The position numbers and the translations under genes were made by a program. A stretch of DNA of 64,000 nt from Streptomyces sp. CB02980 (GTDB lineage Bacteria > Actinomycetota > Actinomycetes > Streptomycetales > Streptomycetaceae): assembly GCF_014451325.2 (NCBI RefSeq), contig NZ_JACSCH020000015.1:124001-188000 (forward strand), read 5' to 3'. The notes under the pieces are model-generated. The model did not search any database. It saw only the letters and a program-made list of their open reading frames with translations, and was not told the DNA's origin. Shown here piece by piece: positions 11,157 to 19,543 of this stretch; position 1 is the stretch's first letter, and each line of letters opens with the position of its first letter.

Positions 11157-11839
11157 TGGAAGACGTGGCGATCGACGGCAGGACCAGTGGCACCGGCAGC
11201 GGCGAGCAGAAGCCCCGGCGGGGCCGCCGGGTGCGGATGACGGGCGCGGAGCGCCGGGAGCAGCTGCTGGACATCGGCCGGACGCTCTTCGCCGAGAAGG
11301 GCTTCGAGGGCACGTCGGTGGAGGAGATCGCGGCGAAGGCCGGGGTCTCCAAGCCGGTGGTGTACGAGCACTTCGGGGGCAAGGAGGGGCTGTACGCGGT
11401 CGTGGTCGACCGGGAGATGCGCCAGCTCCTCGACGGGGTGACGGGCGCGCTGACGGCGGGGCATCCGCGGGAGCTCCTGGAGCAGGCGGCGTTCGCGCTG
11501 CTCGACTACATCGAGAACTACACGGACGGTTTCCGGATTCTCGTACGGGACTCCCCGGTGGCGCAGTCGACGGGCACGTTCGCGTCGCTGATCAGCGACA
11601 TCGCCACGCAGGTGGAGGACATCCTGGGCCTGGAGTTCAAGGCCCGGGGCTTCGACCCGAAGCTGGCACCGCTCTATGCGCAGGCGCTGGTGGGCAGTGT
11701 GGCGCTGACGGGTCAGTGGTGGCTGGACGTCCGCAGGCCGAAGAAGGCGGAGGTCGCGGCGCATCTGGTGAATCTGGCGTGGCACGGTCTGGACGGTCTG
11801 GAGCCGAAGCCGCGGTTGATAGGGCACCGGAAGAACTGA
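11153..11839 (+). CDS. TetR-family transcriptional regulator
   Basis: 228 residues. An N-terminal basic linker (KPRRGRRVRM) is followed by a TetR helix-turn-helix (ERREQLLDIGRTLFAEKGF, then TSVEEIAAKAGVSKPVVYEHF) and a ligand-binding helical domain. The ATG overlaps the desaturase stop by 4 nt (ATGA), so it is made together with the desaturase. Family knowledge: TetR regulators next to desaturases, such as Pseudomonas DesT, sense acyl-CoA saturation. A similar feedback role is an inference. The candidate operator is the paired site at 10090-10116. Confidence 0.92.
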   Translation: MMEDVAIDGRTSGTGSGEQKPRRGRRVRMTGAERREQLLDIGRTLFAEKGFEGTSVEEIAAKAGVSKPVVYEHFGGKEGLYAVVVDREMRQLLDGVTGALTAGHPRELLEQAAFALLDYIENYTDGFRILVRDSPVAQSTGTFASLISDIATQVEDILGLEFKARGFDPKLAPLYAQALVGSVALTGQWWLDVRRPKKAEVAAHLVNLAWHGLDGLEPKPRLIGHRKN

Positions 11840-12033
11840 CGGGAGAATTCCGGAGAGTAAAGCTCTGGCATGGATATTCCCCACAGGTAGACTCGCGTTC
11901 AACATCCGGGGGGTTTCCGCCGTTCGGGCGAGGTCGTCTCCGCGCGTGTCCTCACGCGCCCTGACGCCGTCCGGCGCTCGCGTGAGCCCCGACCCGGGTT
12001 CCGTCTGCACTCTGGTCCCTGGGGGGATCCATC

Positions 12034-13764
12034 TTGTTCTCTTCGCGTTTCACCCGTGCGCGCCGCCTGGCGGCGTGCACGGCTCTCGCCGTCTCCGCGG
12101 GCATGCTGCTCGCGACTCCCGCGTCGGCCGGTTCCCCGGCTCCGCGTCCGGGTGTCGAGACGGACCGGTCGGCCGCCGAGCAGCCGCTGATGCCGAGCAC
12201 TCCCACCGCCGCGAAGACCGACGCCCGGGTGGCGGGGACCGAGGGCGCCGCCCTGGCGGGCGCCGGGCCCCGTTCCGACGTCGACGGCGACGGCCTGAGC
12301 GATCTGGTCGTCCGCGAGAGCGACGGCACGCTGTCGTTGGTCACGCAGACCGAGGCGACGGAGTTCCTCCGGACCGGCGGCAAGGACGAATTCACCAAGG
12401 ACATCATCCCGATCGGCGACCAGGATCTGAACGGCGGCAGGCCGGAGATCCTGACGCTGTCGGTGCTCGGAAGCCTGGAGATGTTCGGCGACGTCTCCAC
12501 GACCGAGGTCGCGCAGCGCCGCTGGACGGCCATCGGAGGCGGCTTCCACGTCTACAACAAGGTCTTCTCGCCGGGCGACGTGAACGGCGACCGCCGCGCG
12601 GACCTCATGGCCCGCGCTCACACCGGTGAACTGTTCGTGTTCCTGGCCACCGGCGACCGGACGTCGCCGTTCATGGGCCGGGTCCAGGTCGGCTCCGGCT
12701 GGCAGGTCTACGACCAGATCGTCGGCATCGGCGACAACGACGGCGACGGCAAGGGCGACGTCCTCACCCGCACGCCCGCCGGGGACGTCAGCTTCCACGG
12801 CAGCACCGGCGACGCGCTCAAGCCCTTCAAGGCTCCGAGGTCCATCGGCTTCGGCTGGGACATCTACAACCAGATCCTGCCGGTGGACGACCAGGACGGC
12901 GACGGCGACACCGAGATCTGGGCGCGCCTGAAGAGCGGCACGATGCGGGCGTACGGCGGCTCCGGCACCGGCAGCTACGACACCCGCGAGAACATCAGCG
13001 ACTCCGGCGCCTGGGCCTGGGTCTCCCAGTTCGGCGGCGCGGGCAACATGCCCGCCCACGGCAAGGAGGAGATGCTCGCGATCGACAAGGCGGGCTCGCT
13101 GTACTGGTACTACGCGCGCAACAACGGACTGCTCAGCCTGCGCCAGCACCTCGACACCGGCTGGGGCGGGGCGAACATCACCAACGTCTCCTCGTTCGAC
13201 CCGAACGGCGAGGCGGACCTCGTGGAGATCTGGAACGGCCGCCTGTACGTCGAGGGCAAGGACGTGGGCGGCGGCTGGAACGCCTTCAACCTGCTCGCCG
13301 GCCCCGGTGACCTGAACGGCGACGCCACGGGCGACCTGCTGGCCCGGGACCGGTCCGGCAACCTGTACCTGTACCCGACGACGCGCACCGGCACCTCGTT
13401 CCACGCCCGGACCCTGGTGAGCGGTGGGTGGCAGACGTACAACTGGTTCTTCGGCGCCGGTGACTACACCAACGACGGCCGGAGCGACCTGCTGGCCCGC
13501 ACCACGACCGGCACGCTCTACCTGTTCCCGGGAACGGGTTCGCGGACCGCGCCGTTCAAGGGCCGGATCAAGCTGGGCGAGGGCTTCAACGCCTACACCA
13601 AGCTCGTCGGCACCGGCGACCTGACCGGTGACGGCAAGGGCGACTTCGTCGCGGCCACGCCCTCCGGCGACCTGTACCGCTTCGACGGCGGCGCGGCGAA
13701 GAGCTACTTCGCCCCGCGCGTCAAGATCGGTTACGGCTACCAGGCCTACAACGGCCTGTACTAG
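12034..13764 (+). CDS. Secreted VCBS/FG-GAP repeat protein (paralogue 1)
   Basis: 576 residues. The signal peptide has a basic N-region (FTRARR) and cleaves near ASA at residue 32. After a Pro-rich segment there are at least eight repeats built around D-x-[DN]-x-D-G calcium-type loops (DVDGDGLSDL, GDVNGDRRADL, GDNDGDGKGDV, GDLNGDATGDLLARD, GDYTNDGRSDLLART, GDLTGDGKGDF), forming an FG-GAP/VCBS beta-propeller. No catalytic domain was found; an adhesive or binding role is inferred. The TTG at 12034 is the start: it is the only start codon before the signal peptide and follows a GGGGGG ribosome binding site. It is the first member of a tandem duplicate pair. Confidence 0.9.
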   Translation: MFSSRFTRARRLAACTALAVSAGMLLATPASAGSPAPRPGVETDRSAAEQPLMPSTPTAAKTDARVAGTEGAALAGAGPRSDVDGDGLSDLVVRESDGTLSLVTQTEATEFLRTGGKDEFTKDIIPIGDQDLNGGRPEILTLSVLGSLEMFGDVSTTEVAQRRWTAIGGGFHVYNKVFSPGDVNGDRRADLMARAHTGELFVFLATGDRTSPFMGRVQVGSGWQVYDQIVGIGDNDGDGKGDVLTRTPAGDVSFHGSTGDALKPFKAPRSIGFGWDIYNQILPVDDQDGDGDTEIWARLKSGTMRAYGGSGTGSYDTRENISDSGAWAWVSQFGGAGNMPAHGKEEMLAIDKAGSLYWYYARNNGLLSLRQHLDTGWGGANITNVSSFDPNGEADLVEIWNGRLYVEGKDVGGGWNAFNLLAGPGDLNGDATGDLLARDRSGNLYLYPTTRTGTSFHARTLVSGGWQTYNWFFGAGDYTNDGRSDLLARTTTGTLYLFPGTGSRTAPFKGRIKLGEGFNAYTKLVGTGDLTGDGKGDFVAATPSGDLYRFDGGAAKSYFAPRVKIGYGYQAYNGLY

Positions 13765-13786
13765 TCGTACCGCGCACCACAGGACG

Positions 13787-13816
13787 CGCCCCGCACCGGA
13801 ACCTCGGTGCGGGGCG
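13787..13816 (+). terminator. Terminator after first VCBS gene
   Basis: 12-bp stem CGCCCCGCACCG (13787-13798) with CGGTGCGGGGCG (13805-13816) and a 6-nt loop, 23 nt after the stop codon. The stem core recurs after the second paralogue at 15741-15780. Confidence 0.85.
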
Positions 13817-13964
13817 TTCCGCGTAGGAACCGCTGTCACCCGGGGGCGGTAAGCTCCCGAGCATCCCGGGGGGTGTTCGCCCGTCTCACGCGCTCTCTGC
13901 CGTGCGGCGGTGTCGCGGACCCCTGTTCCCGGTCCGATGACACCTGATCCCTGGGGGGGATCTC

Positions 13965-15698
13965 TTGCGTTCTGTGCACTTCACGCGTGCCCGCCTCGCG
14001 GCCGCGACCGCTCTCGTTCTCTCCGCGGGCATGCTGCTCGCGACCCCGGCCTCGGCCGAGCGGCCCGCACCGCCGCACCCCGCCGTCGAGAAGCCGACGG
14101 CCGGGTTCACCCCGCCGCCGCTGACGCGGCCGGTGCCCGGCGCGGCCCGTGCGGGCGACTCCGCCCGTGCCTCCGCGGCCGCCGCCGAGGGGTCCAGGGT
14201 CCCCGCTCCGCTGTCGGACTTCGACGGCGACGGAGTGAGCGACCTGATCTACCGCGGCTGGGACGGCAACGTCTACACCTCGCTGGCCGCGAGCGGGGGC
14301 GGCACCTTCAACGGGAGCCACAACGAGCCCCCGAAGGACATCATTCCGATCGGCAACCAGGACGCGGTCGGCGGCAGCCCCGAGGTCCTGATGCTCTCGG
14401 GGCAGGGCACGCTCACGATGTACGCGGACGCCACGCCCACCTCGGCGGCGTACGCGTGGCAGGGCAAGGGCTTCCAGATCTACAACAAGCTCTTCTCGCC
14501 CGGCGACGTGAACGACGACAACCTGGCGGACCTGCTCGCCCGCGACACCAGCGGCAACCTGTACCTCTTCTACGCCACCGGTAAGCGCAGCGCGCCGTTC
14601 TCGGCACGGGTGCGCCTCGGCGCCGGCTGGAACATCTACGACCAGCTCGTCGGCATCGGCGACAACAACGGCGACGGCTGGGCCGACCTGTACGCCCGCG
14701 ACACCGCAGGCACCCTGTGGTTCTTCGCGGGCAGCGGCGACAAGGCCGGGCCGTTCCCGAGCCGGGTGGCCCTCGGCCCCGGCTGGAACGCCTACAACAC
14801 GATCGTTCCCGTGGGCGACGACAACGGCGACGGCAACGGTGAGCTCCTCGCCCGCGACGCGAAGGGCACCTTCTGGTACTACACCGGCAAGGGCAACGGC
14901 ACCCTGTCGGGCCGTACGCAGGCCAGCACGGTGGGCGGCTGGGAAGGCGTCCCGCAGTTCGGCGGGGCGAGCAACAACCCGGTCGCCGGCACCAAGGAAG
15001 GCGTCCTGGCACGCGACACGGCCGGCACGATGTTCTGGTACGGCAGCCGGACCACCGGTCTGCTCACCAAGCGCAGCCAGTACGGCGACGCGGGCGGCTG
15101 GCGCGGCGCGAACTACACGCACCTGTCCACGCTGGACCCGGACGGCTCGTCCGACATCGCGCAGATCTTCGACAACGGCCTCTACATCGACGGCGCCTAC
15201 ATCGGTGCGGGCTGGAACATCTACAGCGCGCTCGTCGGCCCGGGCGACCTGACCGGCGACGGCAAGGGCGACCTGCTGGCCCGTGACAGCTCCGGCGTGC
15301 TGTACCTCCACCGGGGCAACGGCCTGGGCACGGGGTTCGCGGCGCGCATCCGGATCGGCGCCGGCTGGAACGGCTACGACAGGATCCTCGGCGCCGGCGA
15401 CTACACCGGCGACGGCCGCGCCGACATCCTGGCCCGGACCTCGGGCGGCGACCTCTACCTGCACACGGGCACCGGCTCCGCGGCCACGCCCTTCGCGGCG
15501 CGGCTGAAGGTCGGCTACGGCTGGAACGCGTACTCCAAGGTGCTCGCCCCGGGCGACCTGAACGCCGACGGCAAGGCCGACCTCCTGGGGGTGACCTCGG
15601 GCGGCGATCTCTACAGCTACCTGAACACCAGCCCGGGCAAGTTCACCACCCGGGCCAAGATCGGGTACGGCTTCCAGGTCTACAACGCCATGTCGTGA
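13965..15698 (+). CDS. Secreted VCBS/FG-GAP repeat protein (paralogue 2)
   Basis: 577 residues and collinear with the gene at 12034: same signal-peptide style (FTRARLAAATALVLSAGML, cleavage near residue 31), Pro-rich N-terminus and eight or more D-x-D-G repeats (DFDGDGVSDL, GDVNDDNLADLLARD, GDNNGDGWADLYARD, GDDNGDGNGELLARD, GDLTGDGKGDLLARD, GDYTGDGRADILART, GDLNADGKADLLG). Each repeat ends with a GWN-type turn. It is also TTG-initiated, after GGGGGGG. It carries its own terminator and a promoter-proximal segment resembling that of paralogue 1, so the two are separately transcribed duplicates. Confidence 0.9.
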   Translation: MRSVHFTRARLAAATALVLSAGMLLATPASAERPAPPHPAVEKPTAGFTPPPLTRPVPGAARAGDSARASAAAAEGSRVPAPLSDFDGDGVSDLIYRGWDGNVYTSLAASGGGTFNGSHNEPPKDIIPIGNQDAVGGSPEVLMLSGQGTLTMYADATPTSAAYAWQGKGFQIYNKLFSPGDVNDDNLADLLARDTSGNLYLFYATGKRSAPFSARVRLGAGWNIYDQLVGIGDNNGDGWADLYARDTAGTLWFFAGSGDKAGPFPSRVALGPGWNAYNTIVPVGDDNGDGNGELLARDAKGTFWYYTGKGNGTLSGRTQASTVGGWEGVPQFGGASNNPVAGTKEGVLARDTAGTMFWYGSRTTGLLTKRSQYGDAGGWRGANYTHLSTLDPDGSSDIAQIFDNGLYIDGAYIGAGWNIYSALVGPGDLTGDGKGDLLARDSSGVLYLHRGNGLGTGFAARIRIGAGWNGYDRILGAGDYTGDGRADILARTSGGDLYLHTGTGSAATPFAARLKVGYGWNAYSKVLAPGDLNADGKADLLGVTSGGDLYSYLNTSPGKFTTRAKIGYGFQVYNAMS

Positions 15699-15740
15699 CC
15701 CGTCGCACCGTGACGGCGTGAGCGCCGTCCCACCGCAGAC

Positions 15741-15780
15741 GCGGGCGCCCCGCACCGGAGTTCCGGTGCGGGGCGCCCGC
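15741..15780. terminator. Long palindromic terminator between VCBS paralogue 2 and tam
   Basis: A 40-bp near-perfect palindrome (19-bp arms, GCGGGCGCCCCGCACCGGA). It lies between convergent genes and shares its core with the terminator at 13787-13816. Confidence 0.9.
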
Positions 15781-15839
15781 GTGTACGGCCCGCGTGTACG
15801 GGCCGCTCCCGCCGGGCCGCGCGTGCCGGGCCGCGCGGG

Positions 15840-16682
15840 TCAGTCCGGCTTGCGGGCGACGGCGAAGATCCGGCGGAACGGGAACACCGTGCCGTGCGGA
15901 CCCTGGGGGTAGGCCTCGCGGAGGAGGTCACGGTACTGGCCGAGGAAGGCGTCGATCGCCTCCTGGTCGTCGCCCAGGGTGGTGAGGACGGGCCGCAGGG
16001 CCGTGCCCTTGACCCAGTCGAGGACGGGGTCCTCGCCCTGGAGCAGCTGGCAGTACGTGGTCTCCCAGACATCCGTCTCGCAGCCGAGGTCGGTGAGGCG
16101 GGTGAGGTAGTCGGAGGCGTCGAGGATGTGGACGAAACGCCGGCCCTGGTCGCCCAGGCGGCCGCGCCACTCGGGGGTCTCGCAGAGTTCGCCGAGCAGG
16201 GCGTGGCTGGGCGAGGTGAAGTTGCCGGGGACCTGGAAGGCGAGGGTGCCACCGGGCCGGAGTCCGTCGATCCAGGCGGCGAAGGACTCGGGGTGGTTGG
16301 GCACCCACTGGAGGGCTGCGTTGGAGACGATCAGGTCGTAGGGCTCGGTGGGGGTCCAGTGCGCGGCGTCGGCGGGCCGGAAGTCGATCCAGCCGCCGCC
16401 GCGGGTGGTGCCGGACCAGTCCTTCTCGGCCTGCTGCAGCATGTCGGGCGAGAGGTCGAAGCCGCTGATGTGGGCGTCGGCCCAGCGGTCGGCGAGGAGG
16501 ACCGTCACGTTTCCGGGGCCACACCCGATGTCGGCGATTCGGGCCGGCCGGTCCTGTGCGGGCAGGTGCGGTATTCGGGTGAGCAGGTCGAGGAAGGGCC
16601 GTGTGCGGTGGCCCGAGTGACGGAGGTACTGCTGTGGATCCCATGTCGGCGCGGATGGTGCGGCGGATTCCACGGAATGCAT
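15840..16682 (-). CDS. tam: Trans-aconitate 2-methyltransferase
   Basis: SAM-dependent methyltransferase that methylates trans-aconitate, an inhibitor of aconitase formed from the cis isomer. 280 residues. Class I motif I ADIGCGPGNVT, then SGFDLSPDML, and the YDLIVSNAALQWVPNH motif typical of Tam. The N-terminal WDPQQYLRHSGHRTRPF is also characteristic. The ATG at 16682 is chosen because a good AAGGGGG ribosome binding site precedes it, and homologues begin shortly before WDP. It is divergent from the MarR gene with shared operators between. Family knowledge: in S. coelicolor, Tam and the divergent MarR protein TamR form a citrate/aconitate-responsive pair. Confidence 0.92.
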   Translation of the reverse strand: MHSVESAAPSAPTWDPQQYLRHSGHRTRPFLDLLTRIPHLPAQDRPARIADIGCGPGNVTVLLADRWADAHISGFDLSPDMLQQAEKDWSGTTRGGGWIDFRPADAAHWTPTEPYDLIVSNAALQWVPNHPESFAAWIDGLRPGGTLAFQVPGNFTSPSHALLGELCETPEWRGRLGDQGRRFVHILDASDYLTRLTDLGCETDVWETTYCQLLQGEDPVLDWVKGTALRPVLTTLGDDQEAIDAFLGQYRDLLREAYPQGPHGTVFPFRRIFAVARKPD

Positions 16683-16764
16683 GTTCGAAGCCCCCTTGCT
16701 GGAACGAGTTGCCGAAGCGGAACGGAGTTCCGGCCGGGTCCCTTCCCCACAGTCCAGGGAAATA

Positions 16765-16782
16765 TATCTTGATTCCAAGATA
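16765..16782. promoter_or_regulatory. TamR-type operator 1
   Basis: Perfect inverted repeat TATCTTG-ATTC-CAAGATA in the tam/tamR intergenic region. It carries the CTTG-N4-CAAG core, and a second copy lies 30 bp downstream. Confidence 0.75.
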
Positions 16783-16797
16783 CTCGACATGGAGAAA

Positions 16798-16809
16798 CTT
16801 GACCCCAAG
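16798..16809. promoter_or_regulatory. TamR-type operator 2
   Basis: Same CTTG-N4-CAAG core as operator 1, with the centre exactly 30 bp (about three helical turns) from it. Two MarR dimers could bind the same face and repress both divergent promoters. The downstream TACACT (16832-16837) could be the tamR -10 box, which would put the transcript start almost at the ATG. Confidence 0.65.
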
Positions 16810-16845
16810 AGACTTTATGTCAACAGACCCTCTACACTGATCGTC

Positions 16846-17343
16846 ATGGAGGACGAGGTCGACCGACTGGTCGCAGCATGGCGCCGCGAGCGCCCCGACC
16901 TCGACGTGGAACCGCTCGAGGTGCTCAGCCGCGTCTCGCGGCTCGCCCGGCACCTCGACCGCGCCCGTCGGCTCGCCTTCTCCGAGCACCAGCTGGAGCC
17001 CTGGGAGTTCGACGTCCTCACCTCCCTGCGCCGCGCCGGAGCCCCGTACCAGCTCTCCCCCGGCCAGCTCCTCACCCAGACCCTGGTCACCTCCGGGACC
17101 ATGACCAACCGCATCGACCGGCTCACCAAGAAGGGCCTCGTCGAGCGGCTCCCCGACCCCAGCGACCGGCGCGGCGTCCTGGTCCGGCTCACCCCCGAGG
17201 GCCGCGACCGCGCCGACGAGGCGCTCGCCGGGCTGCTCGCCCAGGAGCGGGCCATCCTGGCCCAGCTCTCCCGGGGCCAGCGCGGCGAACTGGCCGCGCT
17301 GCTACGCCAGCTGACCGCCCCGTTCGACAACGTCCCCGGATAG
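16846..17343 (+). CDS. tamR: MarR-family regulator, TamR-like
   Basis: 165-residue winged helix-turn-helix protein. The core region reads FSEHQLEPWEFDVLTSLRRAG, then LVTSGTMTNRIDRLTKKGLVERL (recognition helix) and the wing DPSDRRGVLVRLT. The long N-terminal helix (residues 1-40) matches the UrtR subgroup of MarR proteins, which contains TamR and binds small ligands. The ATG at 16846 is used; the frame runs further upstream through the operators without a start that fits. It is divergent from tam, and CTTG-N4-CAAG operators lie between them. Its 3' end overlaps the convergent luxR gene by 42 nt. Confidence 0.9.
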   Translation: MEDEVDRLVAAWRRERPDLDVEPLEVLSRVSRLARHLDRARRLAFSEHQLEPWEFDVLTSLRRAGAPYQLSPGQLLTQTLVTSGTMTNRIDRLTKKGLVERLPDPSDRRGVLVRLTPEGRDRADEALAGLLAQERAILAQLSRGQRGELAALLRQLTAPFDNVPG

Positions 17344-18102
17344 TCCGGCCCCCGAGAGTCCGGACAGCGGCACCTCGCCCAGCTGGGCCGGCCCCACCCC
17401 CGCCCGCCTGGCCAGGGCGACCGCCGCCAGGGTCGAGTGCACGCCCAGCTTCCCCAGCACGTTCTGCATATGCGTACGGACGGTGTGCGGGGACAGGAAG
17501 AGGCGCTCGGCGACGGCCTTGCGCCCCAGGCCCGCCACCATGCAGCGCAGCACCTCCCGCTCGCGCGGGGTCAGCGCCTCCACGAGCCGCTCGCTGTCCG
17601 TGCGGTGCTTGCGGGCGGCCGTCAGCTCCCGCAGGACACCCGTGAGCAGCGCGGGCGGCAGATGCGTCTCGTCCCGCAGCACCCCGCGGACCACCGCGAG
17701 GAGGCGCTGGAGCGAGCAGTCCTTCGCGACCCAGCCGGAGGCCCCGGCCTGGAGCGCCAGGGCGGCCCTGTGCGGGTCGTCCTTCTCCGCCAGGACGACG
17801 GTACGGACCGCGGGCTGAACCCTGCGCACCCCCGCGACCAGGGAGATCCCGTCGACGACGCCCTCGGCGTCGTCCGGCACCGCGCGCGCCACGGACCCCG
17901 CGGGACCGGCGCCCAGCTCGGCGTCGACGAGCAGCACGTCGAACCTGCGGCCCTCCGCGGCGCCGCGCTCCAGGCAGCGCAGGGCGGCCGGGCCGCTTCC
18001 CGCGGCGGCGACGTCGACATCGGGCTCGGCCGCGAGTGCGGCGGCCAGCGATTCGGCGAAGACGCGGTGGTCGTCCACCACGAGGACACGGATACGTGCC
18101 AC
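17302..18102 (-). CDS. LuxR/NarL-type response regulator with inserted loop in receiver
   Basis: 266 residues. The receiver has the acidic pair VDD (D10, D11), a phosphoacceptor-like D60 in VLLVDAELG and K127 in VAKD. About 20 extra residues (roughly 66-88) follow the D60 loop, and the usual Thr/Ser after beta-4 is replaced (VVLAEKDD). The C-terminal GerE helix-turn-helix is LTPREREVLRCMVAGL...AERLFLSPHTVRTHMQNVL. The GTG at 18102 is preferred (GGGGGTGTCC upstream); a TTG four codons earlier is possible. No histidine kinase is adjacent, so it is an orphan. Its last 42 nt overlap the tamR 3' end on the opposite strand. Confidence 0.85.
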   Translation of the reverse strand: MARIRVLVVDDHRVFAESLAAALAAEPDVDVAAAGSGPAALRCLERGAAEGRRFDVLLVDAELGAGPAGSVARAVPDDAEGVVDGISLVAGVRRVQPAVRTVVLAEKDDPHRAALALQAGASGWVAKDCSLQRLLAVVRGVLRDETHLPPALLTGVLRELTAARKHRTDSERLVEALTPREREVLRCMVAGLGRKAVAERLFLSPHTVRTHMQNVLGKLGVHSTLAAVALARRAGVGPAQLGEVPLSGLSGAGLSGDVVERGGQLA

Positions 18103-18403
18103 GGACACCCCCAAGTGTCGAGGAACGGGAAAACCGACGCGGGCACGGCGTCGGAGGCGGGTCCGTCATCCGCGCGGCCGCCGCCGTGCGTTGACTGTTA
18201 CCCCCGCTTCCGGCGCCGTACCCGACCGGGTCTCGCCCCCTGAACAGCACCGGCCCCCACCGGCGCTGCCCCTCAGAGTAGGGGCGGGGCGTCACGGCGG
18301 GGGCCGATTCACGGAACTGTCCGAAGTCGTACGGGAGTACGGGGGGTGTCAGCGGCCCCGTACGGGCCGACCGGGGCACCGTACGGGAGTGTCCGCGGGA
18401 CGG
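18103..18403. other. 301-nt gap between luxR-type gene and galK
   Basis: No coding signal. It contains three copies of CGTACGGG (starting at 18328, 18359 and 18380), two of which extend to CGTACGGGAGT (18328-18338 and 18380-18390). These lie upstream of the leftward luxR-type gene and downstream of galK, so they could be regulator sites for the former or part of gal transcript ends. No clear terminator was seen. Confidence 0.4.
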
Positions 18404-19543
18404 TCAGAGGCGCCGCGCACCCGCCGAGGGGACGGCCGGGAAGATGCCGGGGGCCGCGTGGCCGGCCTCGGCGAAGGCCTTCTCGACGGCGGCGGCGACC
18501 GCGTCCGCCCGGTCGGCGTCGACGAGGACGACGGCGGAGCCGCCGAAGCCGCCGCCGGTCATCCGGGCACCGAGCGCCCCGGCGGCGTTCGCCGCCTCGA
18601 CGACCAGGTCGAGCTCCGGGCAGGAGACCCGCAGATCGTCCCGGAGCGAGGCGTGCCCCTCGGTGAGGACGGGACCGACGGCCCGGGTGTCCCCGGCGTC
18701 GAGCAGCGCGATCGTCCGCTCCACGCGGGCGTTGTCGGTGACGACGTGCCGCACATAGCGCAGAACCGTCTCGTCGCCCAGCAGTGCGAGGGATTCGGGC
18801 AGTTGCACGACGCTCACGTCGCGCAGGGCCCGGGCTCCGAGCGCCCGCGCACCGGCTTCGCAACCGGCGCGCCGCTCGGCGTACGCGCCGTCGCCGAGCG
18901 CGTGCTTCACCCGGGTGTCGACGACGAGCAGCCGCAGCCCCTCCCGCGCCAGGTCGAAGGGGACCTGACGGTACGAGAGGTCCCGGGTGTCGAGATACAG
19001 GGCGTGGCCCTCCTCGGCGCAGGCGGAGGCCATCTGGTCCATCACCCCGCAGGGGACGCCGACGAAGGCGTTCTCGGCGCGCTGGGCGAGCCGGGCGAGC
19101 TCGGGCCGGGAGAGCCCGAGCCCGAACAGGTCGTTCAGGGCGAGCGCGGTGACGACCTCGAGGGCGGCCGACGAGGAGAGCCCGGCGCCGGTCGGCACGG
19201 TCGAGCTGAGGTGGACGTCCGCGCCGGTGACCGGGTGCCCGGCCGCGCGCAGCGCCCAGACGACGCCGGCCGGGTAGGCGGCCCAGCCGCCGCCGGAGAG
19301 CGGTTCGAGGGAGTCGACCGCGAGCTGGACGATGCCGCCGTCGATGTCGGCGGAGTGCAGGCGCAGCACCCCGTCGTCGCGGCGGGCGACGGCGGCGACG
19401 GTGGTGTGCGGCAGTGCGAGCGGCAGCACGAACCCGTCGTTGAAGTCGGTGTACTCGCCGATGAGGTTGACCCGGCCGGGGGCGGCCCAGACACCGTCGG
19501 GAGCGGCGCCGTACAGCGCCTCGAAGTCGGCGGCGACGCTCAT
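18404..19543 (-). CDS. galK: Galactokinase
   Basis: Phosphorylates galactose to galactose-1-phosphate, the first step of the Leloir pathway. 379 residues. GHMP kinase signatures are present: APGRVNLIGEYTDFNDGFVLP (galactokinase signature, residues about 21-41), the ATP loop PTGAGLSSSAALEV, and the C-terminal GARMTGGGFGGSAVVL. The ATG at 19543 overlaps the galE stop by 4 nt (ATGA). It is the last gene of galTEK, the order known from Streptomyces. Confidence 0.96.
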   Translation of the reverse strand: MSVAADFEALYGAAPDGVWAAPGRVNLIGEYTDFNDGFVLPLALPHTTVAAVARRDDGVLRLHSADIDGGIVQLAVDSLEPLSGGGWAAYPAGVVWALRAAGHPVTGADVHLSSTVPTGAGLSSSAALEVVTALALNDLFGLGLSRPELARLAQRAENAFVGVPCGVMDQMASACAEEGHALYLDTRDLSYRQVPFDLAREGLRLLVVDTRVKHALGDGAYAERRAGCEAGARALGARALRDVSVVQLPESLALLGDETVLRYVRHVVTDNARVERTIALLDAGDTRAVGPVLTEGHASLRDDLRVSCPELDLVVEAANAAGALGARMTGGGFGGSAVVLVDADRADAVAAAVEKAFAEAGHAAPGIFPAVPSAGARRL

